In this document: positions 44,190-54,048 of the stretch, in pieces
How positions within the stretch are numbered: the stretch's first letter is position 1
Layout of the letters: each line of letters opens with the position of its first letter
Origin: Neorhizobium huautlense
GTDB lineage: Bacteria; Pseudomonadota; Alphaproteobacteria; Rhizobiales; Rhizobiaceae
Assembly: GCF_030811685.1 (NCBI RefSeq)
Contig: NZ_JAUSRF010000020.1
Location: 1-64,000 of the forward strand
Direction: 5' to 3'
Length of the DNA stretch: 64,000 nucleotides
Translations under genes and position numbers: made by a program
Notes under the pieces: generated by a model
The model's input: only the letters and a program-made list of their open reading frames with translations
Told to the model about the DNA's origin: nothing
Databases searched by the model: none

Positions 44190-44574
44190 GGTGGTCTCCT
44201 TGTCGGTTGCCTAAGGGCTCGAACCGGCTCCCTGCCGGCCCTCCCTCGGGTGCGGTCGACCAAAGCCTGCGACCAACGGGCGGCTTCACAGGTCCGGAAG
44301 CCCTGACCAAGCGAATTGACTTTGTGGTCAAGCGGGGAAAAGCCCTGCGCGGGACGCGAAGACGGTTTGCGAGGGAGGGGCGGTAGGCCGCCACGCGGCG
44401 CGATAGCGGCCTTGAAACGACCGGCAGCAGGCTTAAGACCGTGACATACCCGAGAGAGATCAGGCAGGGTCCGAAACGGATCCCGGAACCGACACTTGAG
44501 ACCACCAACACAGCACCCGCACGATCTCAGTCAAGCGGACGTTTCAGCGGAAGATGCCCGTGAGATATGACCCC
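44190..44574. other. Leader region with no recognised gene
   Basis: This 385-bp stretch lies between two minus-strand genes. It is GC-rich and has no ORF with a plausible start. It presumably carries the promoter of the gene at 43605-44189. Nothing else is seen. Confidence 0.5.
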
Positions 44575-44874
44575 TCACTGCCCATCAACTCCGCAGCAAG
44601 AGTCAGAAATCGTGGTGGCACGACCGACCATGCGGCTTTCGCCCTCCATCATGGCCTCTAGTTCAGCACGTCGTTCGAAGGCAAGCCGGCTTGCATGGTC
44701 CAGCAGCAACGCCCGACCGGAGGGGCCCCGTCGCCGACCATATCGCCTTCGCCAACGTGCCAGCACGCCTGCCGTCATAGTCAGTCGCTTGGCGCGATGC
44801 GCGATCTGACGCTGGATACGATCGAAGTCCAGACGATTAGCTCCGCCATCGATGGGATGGCCTGCAGGACTCAT
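44575..44874 (-). CDS. Hypothetical protein (99 aa) coupled to DUF7007 gene
   Basis: The ATG at 44874 overlaps the stop of the upstream DUF7007 gene (ATGA) and has GAGG upstream, so translational coupling is likely. The product is basic with a run RWRRRYGRRRGPSGRALLLDHASRLAFERRAELEAMMEGE, which could bind nucleic acid. Family not recognised. Confidence 0.62.
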   Translation of the reverse strand: MSPAGHPIDGGANRLDFDRIQRQIAHRAKRLTMTAGVLARWRRRYGRRRGPSGRALLLDHASRLAFERRAELEAMMEGESRMVGRATTISDSCCGVDGQ

Positions 44875-45752
44875 GCTGTCGACCTCGACCAACCGACAAA
44901 GGACGACGGCCCGTCACAAAGCTGGTGGCGAGCCTCGTCGATAACGAAGCCGAACGGACCGCGACCGGCATACTCGTCGCTGTCAATGAGGTAACGTCGC
45001 TCGCCCCCCCCAATCTCCCGCTTAGGACCACGACGCGCCACGACTTCCGTCATCCCGGCATGGTGATCGGAGAAGATCGCCGATGACACGATCCAACTGT
45101 TGGCATGGATCCCGTCGAATACTTGGCGATCCTTGGCACGAGACTCTCCTGCGACCAGCAGCCGGCCATGCACAGTCTCCCAAAACTCCGGCCATCTGTG
45201 CCGGATGGTTTCGTCTGCCGTCCGTCGCTCATATCCCGTGAACAGGTCCGGAAATGCATGGGCAACCACCGCCCATTCGACATCTTCTTCGTACCAGCCG
45301 GTGTCGTTTCGGAGAGCGGAGGGCACGGCAAGGTTTCGGTCGGAAGAAAGATGGAAGCCGCCATGGCCGGCAGTGGCGTGACACACGATACCCGGTCCGT
45401 AAATCGTCGCGGACTGTGACATGCCCCAAGGCGTGCTGCAGGAAATGCGGGCCTGGACGCGGCCGAGATCATGCAAGTCGCGCTGATGCTCGGCGGTTTC
45501 GATGACGCGCGCGACGAAGGCGGCCTCGTCGGCGAGGTGGCCGTCATGGCGATAGAAGTCCTGTTGTCTGAGTGCCGGCAGCGGCCCTATGGGTCGCCAG
45601 GCGCTTGCCAGAAAACTTCCTGCGGGCGTCGTGATCATGGCAAACACAAGCTCGCGGGTACGCGCTACCGGAAATCCCTCGGCGCTGAGGGAGAATTCTA
45701 TGCCGAGCGCTTCGGCGATCGGATCGCTCTGCTGAGTAGTGAGCGTGGGCAT
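44871..45752 (-). CDS. DUF7007 domain protein
   Basis: The 293 residues include STPWGMSQSATIYGPGIVCHATAGHGGFHLSSDRNLAVPSALRNDTGWYEEDVEWAVVAHAFPDLF (about 104-170), the signature block of the DUF7007 group on rhizobial and other alphaproteobacterial plasmids. His-rich pieces such as HATAGHGGFHL could bind a metal. The ATG at 45752 with GGAGC upstream was chosen. Function unknown. Confidence 0.82.
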   Translation of the reverse strand: MPTLTTQQSDPIAEALGIEFSLSAEGFPVARTRELVFAMITTPAGSFLASAWRPIGPLPALRQQDFYRHDGHLADEAAFVARVIETAEHQRDLHDLGRVQARISCSTPWGMSQSATIYGPGIVCHATAGHGGFHLSSDRNLAVPSALRNDTGWYEEDVEWAVVAHAFPDLFTGYERRTADETIRHRWPEFWETVHGRLLVAGESRAKDRQVFDGIHANSWIVSSAIFSDHHAGMTEVVARRGPKREIGGGERRYLIDSDEYAGRGPFGFVIDEARHQLCDGPSSFVGWSRSTA

Positions 45753-45782
45753 CGGATGCTCCATCGTTTGCTGAAAACAGAA

Positions 45783-45807
45783 GCGCCGCCGGTGATGCCG
45801 GCGGCGC
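45783..45807 (-). terminator. Rho-independent terminator of the parB-like gene
   Basis: GCGCCGCCGG (45783-45792) pairs perfectly with 45798-45807 around TGATG; on the minus strand TTCTGTTTTC follows. It lies 29 bases after the parB-like stop. Confidence 0.75.
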
Positions 45808-45835
45808 GATGAACCTGAGATCCGTTGGTTGGAAC

Positions 45836-47584
45836 CTATTCGGCGGCGACGTCGTAGGCGGTCTCGTGGTCTTCGAGACCGCCTACGACAGACTCTTCGG
45901 CGTCATCCACGACCTCGTCCGCATCGGCATCAATCGCGTCGCCACCCGAGACGCCGTCATCCTGCTCCTGATCCGCTTCGGTCCTCTCTTCTTCCACCCC
46001 CGCTGCCTCGGCATGGCGGAGCAAGACCGTCACATCCCGGCGATCCGGTGCGAAGAACGCGCTCGCATGCACGAGCTTGGCGTCGCCTGCGAAATGCTCG
46101 ACGAGTGCTGCACGGGTTTCGCGAACGCGGGCCTTCGGCTCGATGCCGACATCTTTTGCCGCGACCTCGAGCGCCTGACGCGACAGGCACACGAGGAAAT
46201 CCTCGCTTCCCATATCCGGCAGATAGCTGTCGGCGCCAATAGCATCGCCGGCGATACGCGAGATCACGCCGCTGTTCGACATGCCGCGCCGGCACGAGAG
46301 CACGTCGATCAGCGCTGCGCGCGCAGTGATGCGAACCGTGTCCATGTCGAACGACAGGCGACCATCATCCGTGAAGAGACGCGCGGCATGGCGCCCAAAG
46401 CGAGCGCCGCCATAGTATGCACCGCCAGCACCAGAATCGACCCGAACATTCAAGCTGGCAAAGGCAAGGACGAGGAGCGCCATCAGCATGTCGTCCTCGA
46501 TCGGAGCGCGGGCCAGTGCGTCATGCAGGGCGTCGGTGCGGAAATCGCCGATCATGTCGTGGCCCTTCTGGGTCACATCGGGGCGCGGCGTGGAAACTGT
46601 CGTATCGTCAACTGTCGTGCCATTATCGGATACCACCGATCCGCCCTTGAACGGCTTCGGTTCGGGCATACGATAATGCACCGCCTGAACCTTGCCGTCG
46701 CGGTCGAGATACATCCCGGTATGATCGCCCTTGCCTGGCTTGCCGTAGACGCGCTCAGCCTTTTTCGGCAATGCCGGCTGGCCGTAGTTGTTGACCTCGA
46801 CGATCGCGCCCTTCTTCGGCAGGTTGCTGGTCATCCACTCCTGCTGGGCGCCAAGAAACGCCTCGACATTGGTGGTGAACCGATTGTCCTGGTCGGCCGG
46901 ACCAAAAAGATCGTCTGCCCATTCGATGCCATAAGCTTCCCTCAGGTCGTCACCGAAGCTCGCATCACGGGCGAACATGCGGGTTTTCGAAAGACCACTG
47001 GCAATCTGCCACCAGGACGCCGTGTCGCCTTTCTTCGGCTTGTTAGCCTTCCACACCTGCTTCTGATCCTCAAGCGAGGCCGCCGCGATGGTGCGCAGCT
47101 GCTGCTCGTTCGGCATGTCGCCACGGGCCATCTGATCGAGCATGGCCGGCAGAACATTGGCGAGCAGCCGCAATTTGCGGATCTGGCGGACGGGAAGGGA
47201 GAGCGCAACCGCGATCGCTTCTTCGGTCCAGCCAAGGGCGACGAGGCGTTCGATACCGCGCCATTGGTCGACTGGGTTCAGCGGCTCGCGGGCGATGTTT
47301 TCGACCATCGAGCGCATGGCGCCATTGTCGTTTGCCGCCTCGCTGACGACGACCTCGATTTCTTCGAGGCCGGCGGCGATCGCGGCCTGAACGCGGCGAT
47401 GTCCCGCCTGGATCAGATAGCCATTGCCACCGTCGACCTGTGGCGACACGACGGGCGGCTGGATGATGCCGACGGCCTTGACGGTCGCAAGAAGAAGAGC
47501 ATCAGACTGCGGCGACGATTTCGACTGACGGGCATCGTCGGGGTTGGCGTTCAGCGCACGGGGATCGATCTTCAGGATTTGCAT
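45836..47584 (-). CDS. ParB/RepB-like nuclease-fold partition protein
   Basis: The 582 residues begin with a ParB N-terminal domain: MQILKIDPRALNANPDDAR, then ALLLATVKAVGIIQPPVVSP and NGYLIQAGHRRVQAAIAAGLEEIEVVV (GHRR is the family's CTP-binding type motif), followed by an HTH (GWTEEAIAVALSLPVRQIRKLRLLANVLPAMLDQMARGDM). A long C-terminal extension of about 380 residues is unlike chromosomal ParB and ends in an acidic tail. No ParA gene is adjacent, so it is probably not a simple segregation protein; such long forms occur with DUF736 and the DarB-like gene on plasmids. ATG at 47584 has AAGGAG upstream. Confidence 0.85.
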   Translation of the reverse strand: MQILKIDPRALNANPDDARQSKSSPQSDALLLATVKAVGIIQPPVVSPQVDGGNGYLIQAGHRRVQAAIAAGLEEIEVVVSEAANDNGAMRSMVENIAREPLNPVDQWRGIERLVALGWTEEAIAVALSLPVRQIRKLRLLANVLPAMLDQMARGDMPNEQQLRTIAAASLEDQKQVWKANKPKKGDTASWWQIASGLSKTRMFARDASFGDDLREAYGIEWADDLFGPADQDNRFTTNVEAFLGAQQEWMTSNLPKKGAIVEVNNYGQPALPKKAERVYGKPGKGDHTGMYLDRDGKVQAVHYRMPEPKPFKGGSVVSDNGTTVDDTTVSTPRPDVTQKGHDMIGDFRTDALHDALARAPIEDDMLMALLVLAFASLNVRVDSGAGGAYYGGARFGRHAARLFTDDGRLSFDMDTVRITARAALIDVLSCRRGMSNSGVISRIAGDAIGADSYLPDMGSEDFLVCLSRQALEVAAKDVGIEPKARVRETRAALVEHFAGDAKLVHASAFFAPDRRDVTVLLRHAEAAGVEEERTEADQEQDDGVSGGDAIDADADEVVDDAEESVVGGLEDHETAYDVAAE

Positions 47585-47888
47585 GGATAAGCTCCTTGTC
47601 CGATATGGAGCGACGAGGCTGTCGCTCCTTCCTGTCTTCTCTGATTTTCGAAGACACTTTCCGGACCGCAGAGCGGGGGACCGGCCGCAATTGCGGGCGA
47701 GCAATCCTGCCGCGAAGCACAAGCGGGGCTAACAGCCCTGCGAAGGGTGGCGGCAGGGTTGAGGAGGCGGCGATTGAACGCCAGTGCCGGCCGGAGAACC
47801 GATCGGCGACCGGTTTCACTTCCGCTTTTCCATTTTCCTATTTTCTGGAAGGCCGGCTCAGCGCACTGTGCGTTCTGATTTTCCCGAC
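47585..47888. other. Leader region without recognised gene
   Basis: About 300 bases between the parB-like gene and the gene at 47889-48206. GC-rich with several short imperfect dyads, none compelling. Confidence 0.45.
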
Positions 47889-48206
47889 TTATGGACGACG
47901 GGTGAACAGCGCCCGCGCATCGCCCAACATTCTCTTCAGGATCATCGACCTGTCCATGACAGGCGAAGCGACGGGAAGGGGCAGTGCTGGTGGGGAGCGA
48001 CCGGGCGTATCGAGACCACTGGCGTCCGGTAATTTCGGCTCTCGGACTTCAGCCTCAATCGCGATGTGCGAGATGGTCGTTTCATCCGACTTGACGACGA
48101 CGGCAACCTTGCGCCCGGACCGGAGTTGATCGACAGCCTTCTGAGCGGCCGCCTGCTCGTCGCTGGCTTCGACGAGAGAGGTCTGGCTGACGAGATAAAA
48201 CGGCAT
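47889..48206 (-). CDS. Conserved hypothetical plasmid protein (105 aa)
   Basis: Opens MPFYLVSQTSLVEASDEQAAAQKAVDQLRSGRKVAVVVKSDETTISHIAIEA, a compact alpha/beta domain seen repeatedly on rhizobial plasmids; the rest is Pro-rich and ends with a basic helix. The ATG at 48206 has a moderate RBS. Function unknown. Confidence 0.7.
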   Translation of the reverse strand: MPFYLVSQTSLVEASDEQAAAQKAVDQLRSGRKVAVVVKSDETTISHIAIEAEVREPKLPDASGLDTPGRSPPALPLPVASPVMDRSMILKRMLGDARALFTRRP

Positions 48207-48437
48207 TTGTTCCCACGGATTTTTGCCGACAGTTTCATTCTGGCTGACGCATGGTCAAGCCCGAAAAGCGACAATGGACAGAAATACAATAGCTTGGACG
48301 AGAACAAGGCATTGCCGAACGCCCTCTCGCCTGCACCGGCTTCGTTCAGTTACTGTTGATGAATCACGTTTTACGTCGCGATCTTTAGCCCCCACTGATA
48401 AAGATCGCCGCCCACCCTTCTGATCACATCGAGACAA

Positions 48438-48704
48438 ATGAGCATGGACCGCACAGGCCGAAAATCCATCGCACAACGTGTCATTGATCGCGCCAAGGCG
48501 CGTGGCGAACCGATTGATCAGGACCCTGACTTTGTCGCTTTGCTGGATGAGTGGATAAACGGCGATATCGACATCAAGCAAATGCGAGCGAAGTATCTCG
48601 ATGTTCTTGCTCATCAGAAATCTGAGCGGCGAGGTCGCTGGGCGCGGCGCGTTGGCACCGGCGCCGATGCGCCTGATCCCGCGGCGGAAGAAAACGATGG
48701 ATAA
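48438..48704 (+). CDS. Small conserved hypothetical protein (88 aa)
   Basis: The central part KSIAQRVIDRAKARGEPIDQDPDFVALLDEWINGDIDIKQMRAKYLDVLA looks like a three-helix module, followed by a basic disordered tail. ATG at 48438 (or at 48444) lies behind a weak RBS. It is the only plus-strand gene in this part of the backbone and converges with the giant helicase gene. Family not recognised. Confidence 0.62.
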   Translation: MSMDRTGRKSIAQRVIDRAKARGEPIDQDPDFVALLDEWINGDIDIKQMRAKYLDVLAHQKSERRGRWARRVGTGADAPDPAAEENDG

Positions 48705-48729
48705 AAAAGGGCCACGATAATCGCGGCCC
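48703..48729 (-). terminator. Terminator of the giant helicase gene
   Basis: On the minus strand GGGCC-GCGATTATCGT-GGCCC forms a stem with one mismatch and is followed by TTTTTT (plus-strand A run 48703-48708). It lies about 140 bases beyond the stop of the minus-strand gene. Confidence 0.65.
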
Positions 48730-48865
48730 GTAAGGTATGGAGGTAAAGTTGCCTCCAGAGGGGAACAGCTGCTGCAGCGAAACTGGGAAGAGTCCGCCAT
48801 GTGCATCAGCTCAACAACTTATGCCTGATGTTCGTTCACGCTGCACATAGAATTTGCGCATACCG

Positions 48866-51800
48866 CTATGCGCCATCTGGCATACCGTTGTCCGCCGCTG
48901 CGTCCGAAGCAAGCGACGCCTCCAGCACCTTCAGCGCTTCGCGTTTTTCGATGAGATCGGAGGCGAAGGCAAAGGTCCCGCCATCGCGGGAACGATATGA
49001 ATTCAGTTGCCGCCGAGCATCTTCCAGTCTTCGCCCATATTGCAGCTTTTCCTCTTCGAAGCCGGTCAGAGCATGCTCCAGCCGCGAGATTGCACCAAGC
49101 GGTGTCACCGTGACCGAGAGATCGATTTCGTAATCGGCACCCGTGCGCTCCAGCTTGGTGCAGTAGCGGTATCCATCACCGCGCGCGAACCGCTCCCCTT
49201 CGAAGACAAGCTCGAATCCGCCGATGGACGCCAGTCGAACCTCGCCTTGCCTCTCCAACTGCACGAGTGTCAGGATTTCCTTCATCAGCGCGCGGCCGGC
49301 GTCCTTGCGATCAATGAAACGCTCCCCCATCAACAGCATCTCAAAGGCATCGCCGGATGTGGGAGAGAGTCGGTCGATATCCTGGCCGATCTCGCCGATG
49401 CGCCGGGTCGAGACCTCGATCTCGCGCTCGGCGTCGCGCATCTGCCGGCGGACGGCATATTGATCGTCTTCGTGGGCAGCGCGCAGCCGTTCGAGCCGGG
49501 CAATATCGGCCTCCAGTCCGGCCTTCTGCATCAGCCGCTCGTCGCCGGATGCGATGGCCTTGGCCATGGCGAACTGGTTGGCGGCGCCTTCACCAACATC
49601 TTCCAGACGGCGGATCGACGTGTCGCCCGAGAGCGCCGCCGCGATGAACCTGGCCTTGCGTTCGTTGTTCTGCCACATGGAGGCATCAAGTGAACCTTCG
49701 GTCGCATAGGCGAAGATATCGACCTCGTCATGCTGATTGCCCTGGCGGACAATCCGGCCCTCCCGCTGCTCGATCTGCGACGGCAGCCACGGGACATCGA
49801 GATGATGGAGGGCTTTGAGCCGAAGCTGAGCATTGACGCCGGTGCCCATCGTTTCGGAGGATCCTATCAGGAAACGCACCTTGCCGGCGCGGACATCGCC
49901 GAACAGCCGCTGCTTGGCCGCTGTCTTCTTATAGTCCTGCATGAAGGCGATCTCGGACGCCGGCACGCCGAGCCGTATTAGCTCGTCGCGGATCCAGCGA
50001 TAGGCCGAGAAGCCTCGCGATTTCTCGACATTGATCGTGCCGAGATCGGAAAAGATCATCTGGGCGGCGCCCGGCAGATCGAAGTCATTGCCGTCGGGGC
50101 GGCGATAGGTGGCTTCGCCGGTCTCCTTCCAGATCCGGTGTGCATTGCGGACGAGCAGATTGAGCTTGTTGTCCTCATCATTGCCGGCATCTCGTTCCAC
50201 AAGGCGCATATCGATCGCGGCGTGACGGCCATCGGTGATGACGGAGAGAAGGATGTCGTCACCCGGCTCGGCCGGCCCCTCGCGCTTTTCGATCATCCGG
50301 ATTCGGTCATCCAAGATGCGCTGATAACCCCTGAACTCACTTGATGGGATCGCAGTCAGAATTTGACGTTGCCCGGTCGAGAGGTTGGGCACCCTCACAT
50401 ACTGGCGAAGGTCGTCCGGCATGACCACATCAGCAAACGAGCGGAACATGGCGATCAGCTCGGGCACGTTGACGAAAGAGGCGAAGCGGCTGACCGGCTT
50501 GTATTTGCCGGATGGCTGGATTTCGAGTTCGGTCGTCGTGTCGCCGAAGCAAGATGCCCATGCATCGAATTCATGCAGCCCGCGCTCGGCAAGGGCGGCA
50601 TGGCCGAGCAGGCGCTGGACGGAAAACATCTCGCCGAGCGTATTGGTGATCGGCGTGCCCGACGCCAGCACCAGCGCCCGGCCGGGATTTTTCGTCTCGA
50701 TAAAGCGGGACTTCACGTAGAGATCCCAGGCGCGCTGCGATCCGTTCGGATCGATGCCCTTCAGCGTCGACATGTTGGTGGCGAAGGAAAGCTTGCGGAA
50801 TTCCTGCGCCTCGTCGACCACGATCTGATCGACACCGATCTCAGAGATCGTGAGAAGATCGTCCTTGCGAGTGGCGAGCCCATCTAGCCGCTCCTGCAAT
50901 CCCTCCTTCAGCCGCTCGAGCCGCTTGCGGGAAACGCGGTCCTCGCTGTCGACCTTGGTCAGCAGGTCCTCGTAAAGCTGCAGCTCGTCCTGGATCATCT
51001 GTTGTTCGAAGGCCGAGGGAACGGCGATGAACCGAAACGCAGAATGGGTGATGATGATCGCGTCCCAGGTGGCGGTTGCCGCCCGCGACAGGAAGCGGGC
51101 CCGCTTGTCCTTTGTAAAGTTGGTTTCGTCTGCCACGAGGATGCGGGCGTTCGGATAGAGCGCCAGAAACTCGCGCGCTGCCTGCGCCAGGCAATGGCCC
51201 GGCACGACCAGCATCGCCTTGGCGATCAGCCCGAGCCGACGCTGTTCCATGATCGCCGCCGCCATGGTCATCGTCTTGCCGGCGCCGACGGCGTGCGCCA
51301 GATAGGTCGAACCATCGGCAATGATGCGCCAGATGCCGCGCTTCTGGTGCCCATAAAGAACGAAAGCGCCAGAGGCGCCGGGAAGTTTGAGATGGGAACC
51401 GTCGAATTTTCGCGGCGCGATGTTATTAAAGCGATCGTTGTAATCGCGCGCCAGCCGGTCAGTGCGATCGGGATCGGTCCAGACCCAGTCCTGAAATGCC
51501 TGTTTGATCCGCTGCAACTTGTCGCGCGCGGCCTCGGTATCGACGACGTTCAGCACGCGCCGTTCGCCGTCGACATCCTTGAACACGTCGAAGATCTGGG
51601 GGACACGGCTGTTCAGCGCATCGGCGAGAAGCTCGCCCGCATGCCGGCGGCTGGTGCCCCATTCGGATGTGCCGGCTGCAGAAAGCCCAAGCTGTCGCGC
51701 TTCCACCGTCCAGGACCCGAGTTCCGGCATATGATGGATGCGAATATCGGCCTCCATGATATCCTCCACGAACGCGACGACGTCGGCGGCCGAGATCCAG

Positions 51801-53959
51801 GGAGCGCCGAGGCGGGCGGTGATATCGGAGGGCCGAAGATCGGCCGGCTGGACATCAGTGAGGGCGCGGACATTACGCTCGTAAGCCAGGTCGAGCTCGG
51901 CCGCGGCCTGCGCGGCGATGAGCTTGGTGCGGACAGCGCCGGAGAGATAGGCATCCGAGGTCTGCCAGACACCGCTTTCCGGATCCCGAAACACCTCGTC
52001 GCCGAGCGCGTCGATGACTGTCGCCACGTCGATATGCAGCAGTTCGGCGATATGATCGAGATCGACATGGCCGCGCTCGTTGAGGACGACCGCCAGCGCG
52101 TCAGCCGCATTGGTGATGACAGGCGACAGTGGCGGAGCGATCACGCGAGAGGTGAATATTGGGCCCGGCCTCGCCGTGTCGGTCTTCAGGTCATAATCCT
52201 CGATCGAGGCCACCAGCCAGCAATCGGGATCGTCGCGGAAGGGTGCAAGGTTAGGTTGACGATGGGTTTCCTTGACCTCACCGGTCTCCTGATCCTCCTG
52301 GACCGAGACGGTGGTGTGGTTGATTGGGCCGAAGTCGCGGACGAAGGCTGACCAGGCGAGGCGCAGACGCACCTGAAGATCGCGCCACGGTCGATCAGTA
52401 TCCTGCGCCTTCAGCACCTCGCGCACGGCATCGCGGATCGGGATCAGCTTCGAGATGATCCGGATATGCTTTTCCGAGATGCCATCGCCAGAGCGACCTT
52501 TGCGCTCGGCCACCGGCACAGCCGAGCCGTCGAGCATCTGCATCAGGCCCTTTGCCCGGTCGACAAAAAAACTCCCTTCGCGAACGGGGTTGTCTTTCGG
52601 CCGGAGATCGACGACCTCGGCAAGCTCGTCCTCCAGATCGATGTCGATCGGGGTTGGCTCGCCGTCATAAAGGCCGGCCGGAAGAAGATCGATGGCCGCG
52701 GCGAGCGCGATCTCGAGATCGGCGCCGCCGCTGCCACGGCATGTGTAGGTCTCGCCGAATGGCCCAGAGGTGAGGGCATGGCCGCCGAGCACGAAGTCCG
52801 GATGGCGGGCGAACCACCGGTTCACCCGGATAGCTCCCTCATCGTCGGTAGCCGTCCGCACCTCATCGACATCGATCCACATTTGGTCGCCTTCGGGCTC
52901 GCCGATCTTGCGCTTGCGGAAGAACAGGATGTCGACCACGACATCCGTGCCGGAGTCGCGGCGAAAGCTGCCTTCGGGCAGGCGGATCGCTGCGATCAGG
53001 TCGGCGCATTTCGCGATATGCTCGCGGGCGGTGGTATCGGCCTTGTCCATCGTGCCATGGGAGGTAACGAAGGCCGCCAACGCGCCGGGCTTCAGGAGAT
53101 CAATCGAACGGGCGATGAAATAGTCATGCAGGCGCAAGCCAAGCGAACGGTATGACCGGTCGGAGCGTACGATGCGATCGGAGAAGGGTGGATTGCCGAT
53201 AGCGAGGTCGTAGATCGGTGAGAGCTCCGTGCGGGCGAAATCGCCCTCGATGATGCGGGACCGCGGCTGCAACAGGCGAACGATACGCGCGGTGACCGGA
53301 TCGAGCTCGATCCCAGTGAGAAAGGCGCCGTCCCGATACGCTTTCGGCATCAGCGCGGCAAACAGGCCCGTGCCGATGCCCGGCTCAAGCACACGGCCAC
53401 CCCGCCAACCAAGACGCTGGATCCCAGACCAGATCGCCCGGATGATGAATTCCGGGGTGAAATGCGCATATTGGGTGCAGCGGGCCAACGAGGCATAGTC
53501 CGCTTCCGAGACGGCGGTTTCGAGCGACGATCCGAGATTGTCCCAGCCGTCGCGGAAATCGATCTCACCCGGCCGACGGAACATGCCATTGGCAAGTTCG
53601 CCAGCACCGAAGCCAGTAAAGCGGATCAGTTGCGCCTGCTCTTTGGCTGTCGCCGGCCGTTCTTGGTTGGCAATCCCGTCAGCGACCAGGATCGCCGCAA
53701 CGTTGGCGCGAGCGCGGTCCTTCCAGGATGCGCCGAGGCCGCGGCCGCCATCAAGATAGAAATTCTGGCGCCGGCCACTCCGGTCTGCAGGAGCCACCGC
53801 GACTGGCAAGGCCGGGGCGACGGGCGGCGGCGTGGGATCGGGATCGTCGTCATTGGCCGCTGTGGCGTCGAAGCCGCCAAATGCGGTGACGCCGAGCCCG
53901 AGGCCAGAAGACAGTGCAGAGCTGCCGAACATGTCCAGCGTGAAGGGATCGTTGCTCAT
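48866..53959 (-). CDS. Giant N6-adenine methylase-SNF2 helicase fusion (DarB-like)
   Basis: The protein has 1697 residues. Near the N-terminus lies an adenine-methyltransferase domain with VLEPGIGTGLF (SAM motif, about 190-200) and IGNPPFS (catalytic NPPF, about 254-260). A superfamily 2 helicase follows: Walker A HAVGAGKTMT (near 890), VVDEAQEFRK (motif II, near 1047) and the C-terminal domain with QREGRIVRQG (motif VI, near 1400). The last 250 residues are coiled-coil and beta-rich. The plan matches phage P1 DarB and similar plasmid proteins that protect DNA against type I restriction. The ATG at 53959 follows AAAGGAAC. Confidence 0.85.
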   Translation of the reverse strand: MSNDPFTLDMFGSSALSSGLGLGVTAFGGFDATAANDDDPDPTPPPVAPALPVAVAPADRSGRRQNFYLDGGRGLGASWKDRARANVAAILVADGIANQERPATAKEQAQLIRFTGFGAGELANGMFRRPGEIDFRDGWDNLGSSLETAVSEADYASLARCTQYAHFTPEFIIRAIWSGIQRLGWRGGRVLEPGIGTGLFAALMPKAYRDGAFLTGIELDPVTARIVRLLQPRSRIIEGDFARTELSPIYDLAIGNPPFSDRIVRSDRSYRSLGLRLHDYFIARSIDLLKPGALAAFVTSHGTMDKADTTAREHIAKCADLIAAIRLPEGSFRRDSGTDVVVDILFFRKRKIGEPEGDQMWIDVDEVRTATDDEGAIRVNRWFARHPDFVLGGHALTSGPFGETYTCRGSGGADLEIALAAAIDLLPAGLYDGEPTPIDIDLEDELAEVVDLRPKDNPVREGSFFVDRAKGLMQMLDGSAVPVAERKGRSGDGISEKHIRIISKLIPIRDAVREVLKAQDTDRPWRDLQVRLRLAWSAFVRDFGPINHTTVSVQEDQETGEVKETHRQPNLAPFRDDPDCWLVASIEDYDLKTDTARPGPIFTSRVIAPPLSPVITNAADALAVVLNERGHVDLDHIAELLHIDVATVIDALGDEVFRDPESGVWQTSDAYLSGAVRTKLIAAQAAAELDLAYERNVRALTDVQPADLRPSDITARLGAPWISAADVVAFVEDIMEADIRIHHMPELGSWTVEARQLGLSAAGTSEWGTSRRHAGELLADALNSRVPQIFDVFKDVDGERRVLNVVDTEAARDKLQRIKQAFQDWVWTDPDRTDRLARDYNDRFNNIAPRKFDGSHLKLPGASGAFVLYGHQKRGIWRIIADGSTYLAHAVGAGKTMTMAAAIMEQRRLGLIAKAMLVVPGHCLAQAAREFLALYPNARILVADETNFTKDKRARFLSRAATATWDAIIITHSAFRFIAVPSAFEQQMIQDELQLYEDLLTKVDSEDRVSRKRLERLKEGLQERLDGLATRKDDLLTISEIGVDQIVVDEAQEFRKLSFATNMSTLKGIDPNGSQRAWDLYVKSRFIETKNPGRALVLASGTPITNTLGEMFSVQRLLGHAALAERGLHEFDAWASCFGDTTTELEIQPSGKYKPVSRFASFVNVPELIAMFRSFADVVMPDDLRQYVRVPNLSTGQRQILTAIPSSEFRGYQRILDDRIRMIEKREGPAEPGDDILLSVITDGRHAAIDMRLVERDAGNDEDNKLNLLVRNAHRIWKETGEATYRRPDGNDFDLPGAAQMIFSDLGTINVEKSRGFSAYRWIRDELIRLGVPASEIAFMQDYKKTAAKQRLFGDVRAGKVRFLIGSSETMGTGVNAQLRLKALHHLDVPWLPSQIEQREGRIVRQGNQHDEVDIFAYATEGSLDASMWQNNERKARFIAAALSGDTSIRRLEDVGEGAANQFAMAKAIASGDERLMQKAGLEADIARLERLRAAHEDDQYAVRRQMRDAEREIEVSTRRIGEIGQDIDRLSPTSGDAFEMLLMGERFIDRKDAGRALMKEILTLVQLERQGEVRLASIGGFELVFEGERFARGDGYRYCTKLERTGADYEIDLSVTVTPLGAISRLEHALTGFEEEKLQYGRRLEDARRQLNSYRSRDGGTFAFASDLIEKREALKVLEASLASDAAADNGMPDGA

Positions 53960-54048
53960 CGGAATGTTCCTTTCGGATGCGCGCCATCGCTCACCCGCCG
54001 AGATAGGCGGATCGAAGGCACTGGAGGATTTTGGGGAATTGACGGCCT

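Noticed and set aside
45809-47590. 593-codon plus frame antisense to the parB-like gene
   Set aside because: The minus frame has ParB domains and a strong RBS; the plus frame is a composition artefact.
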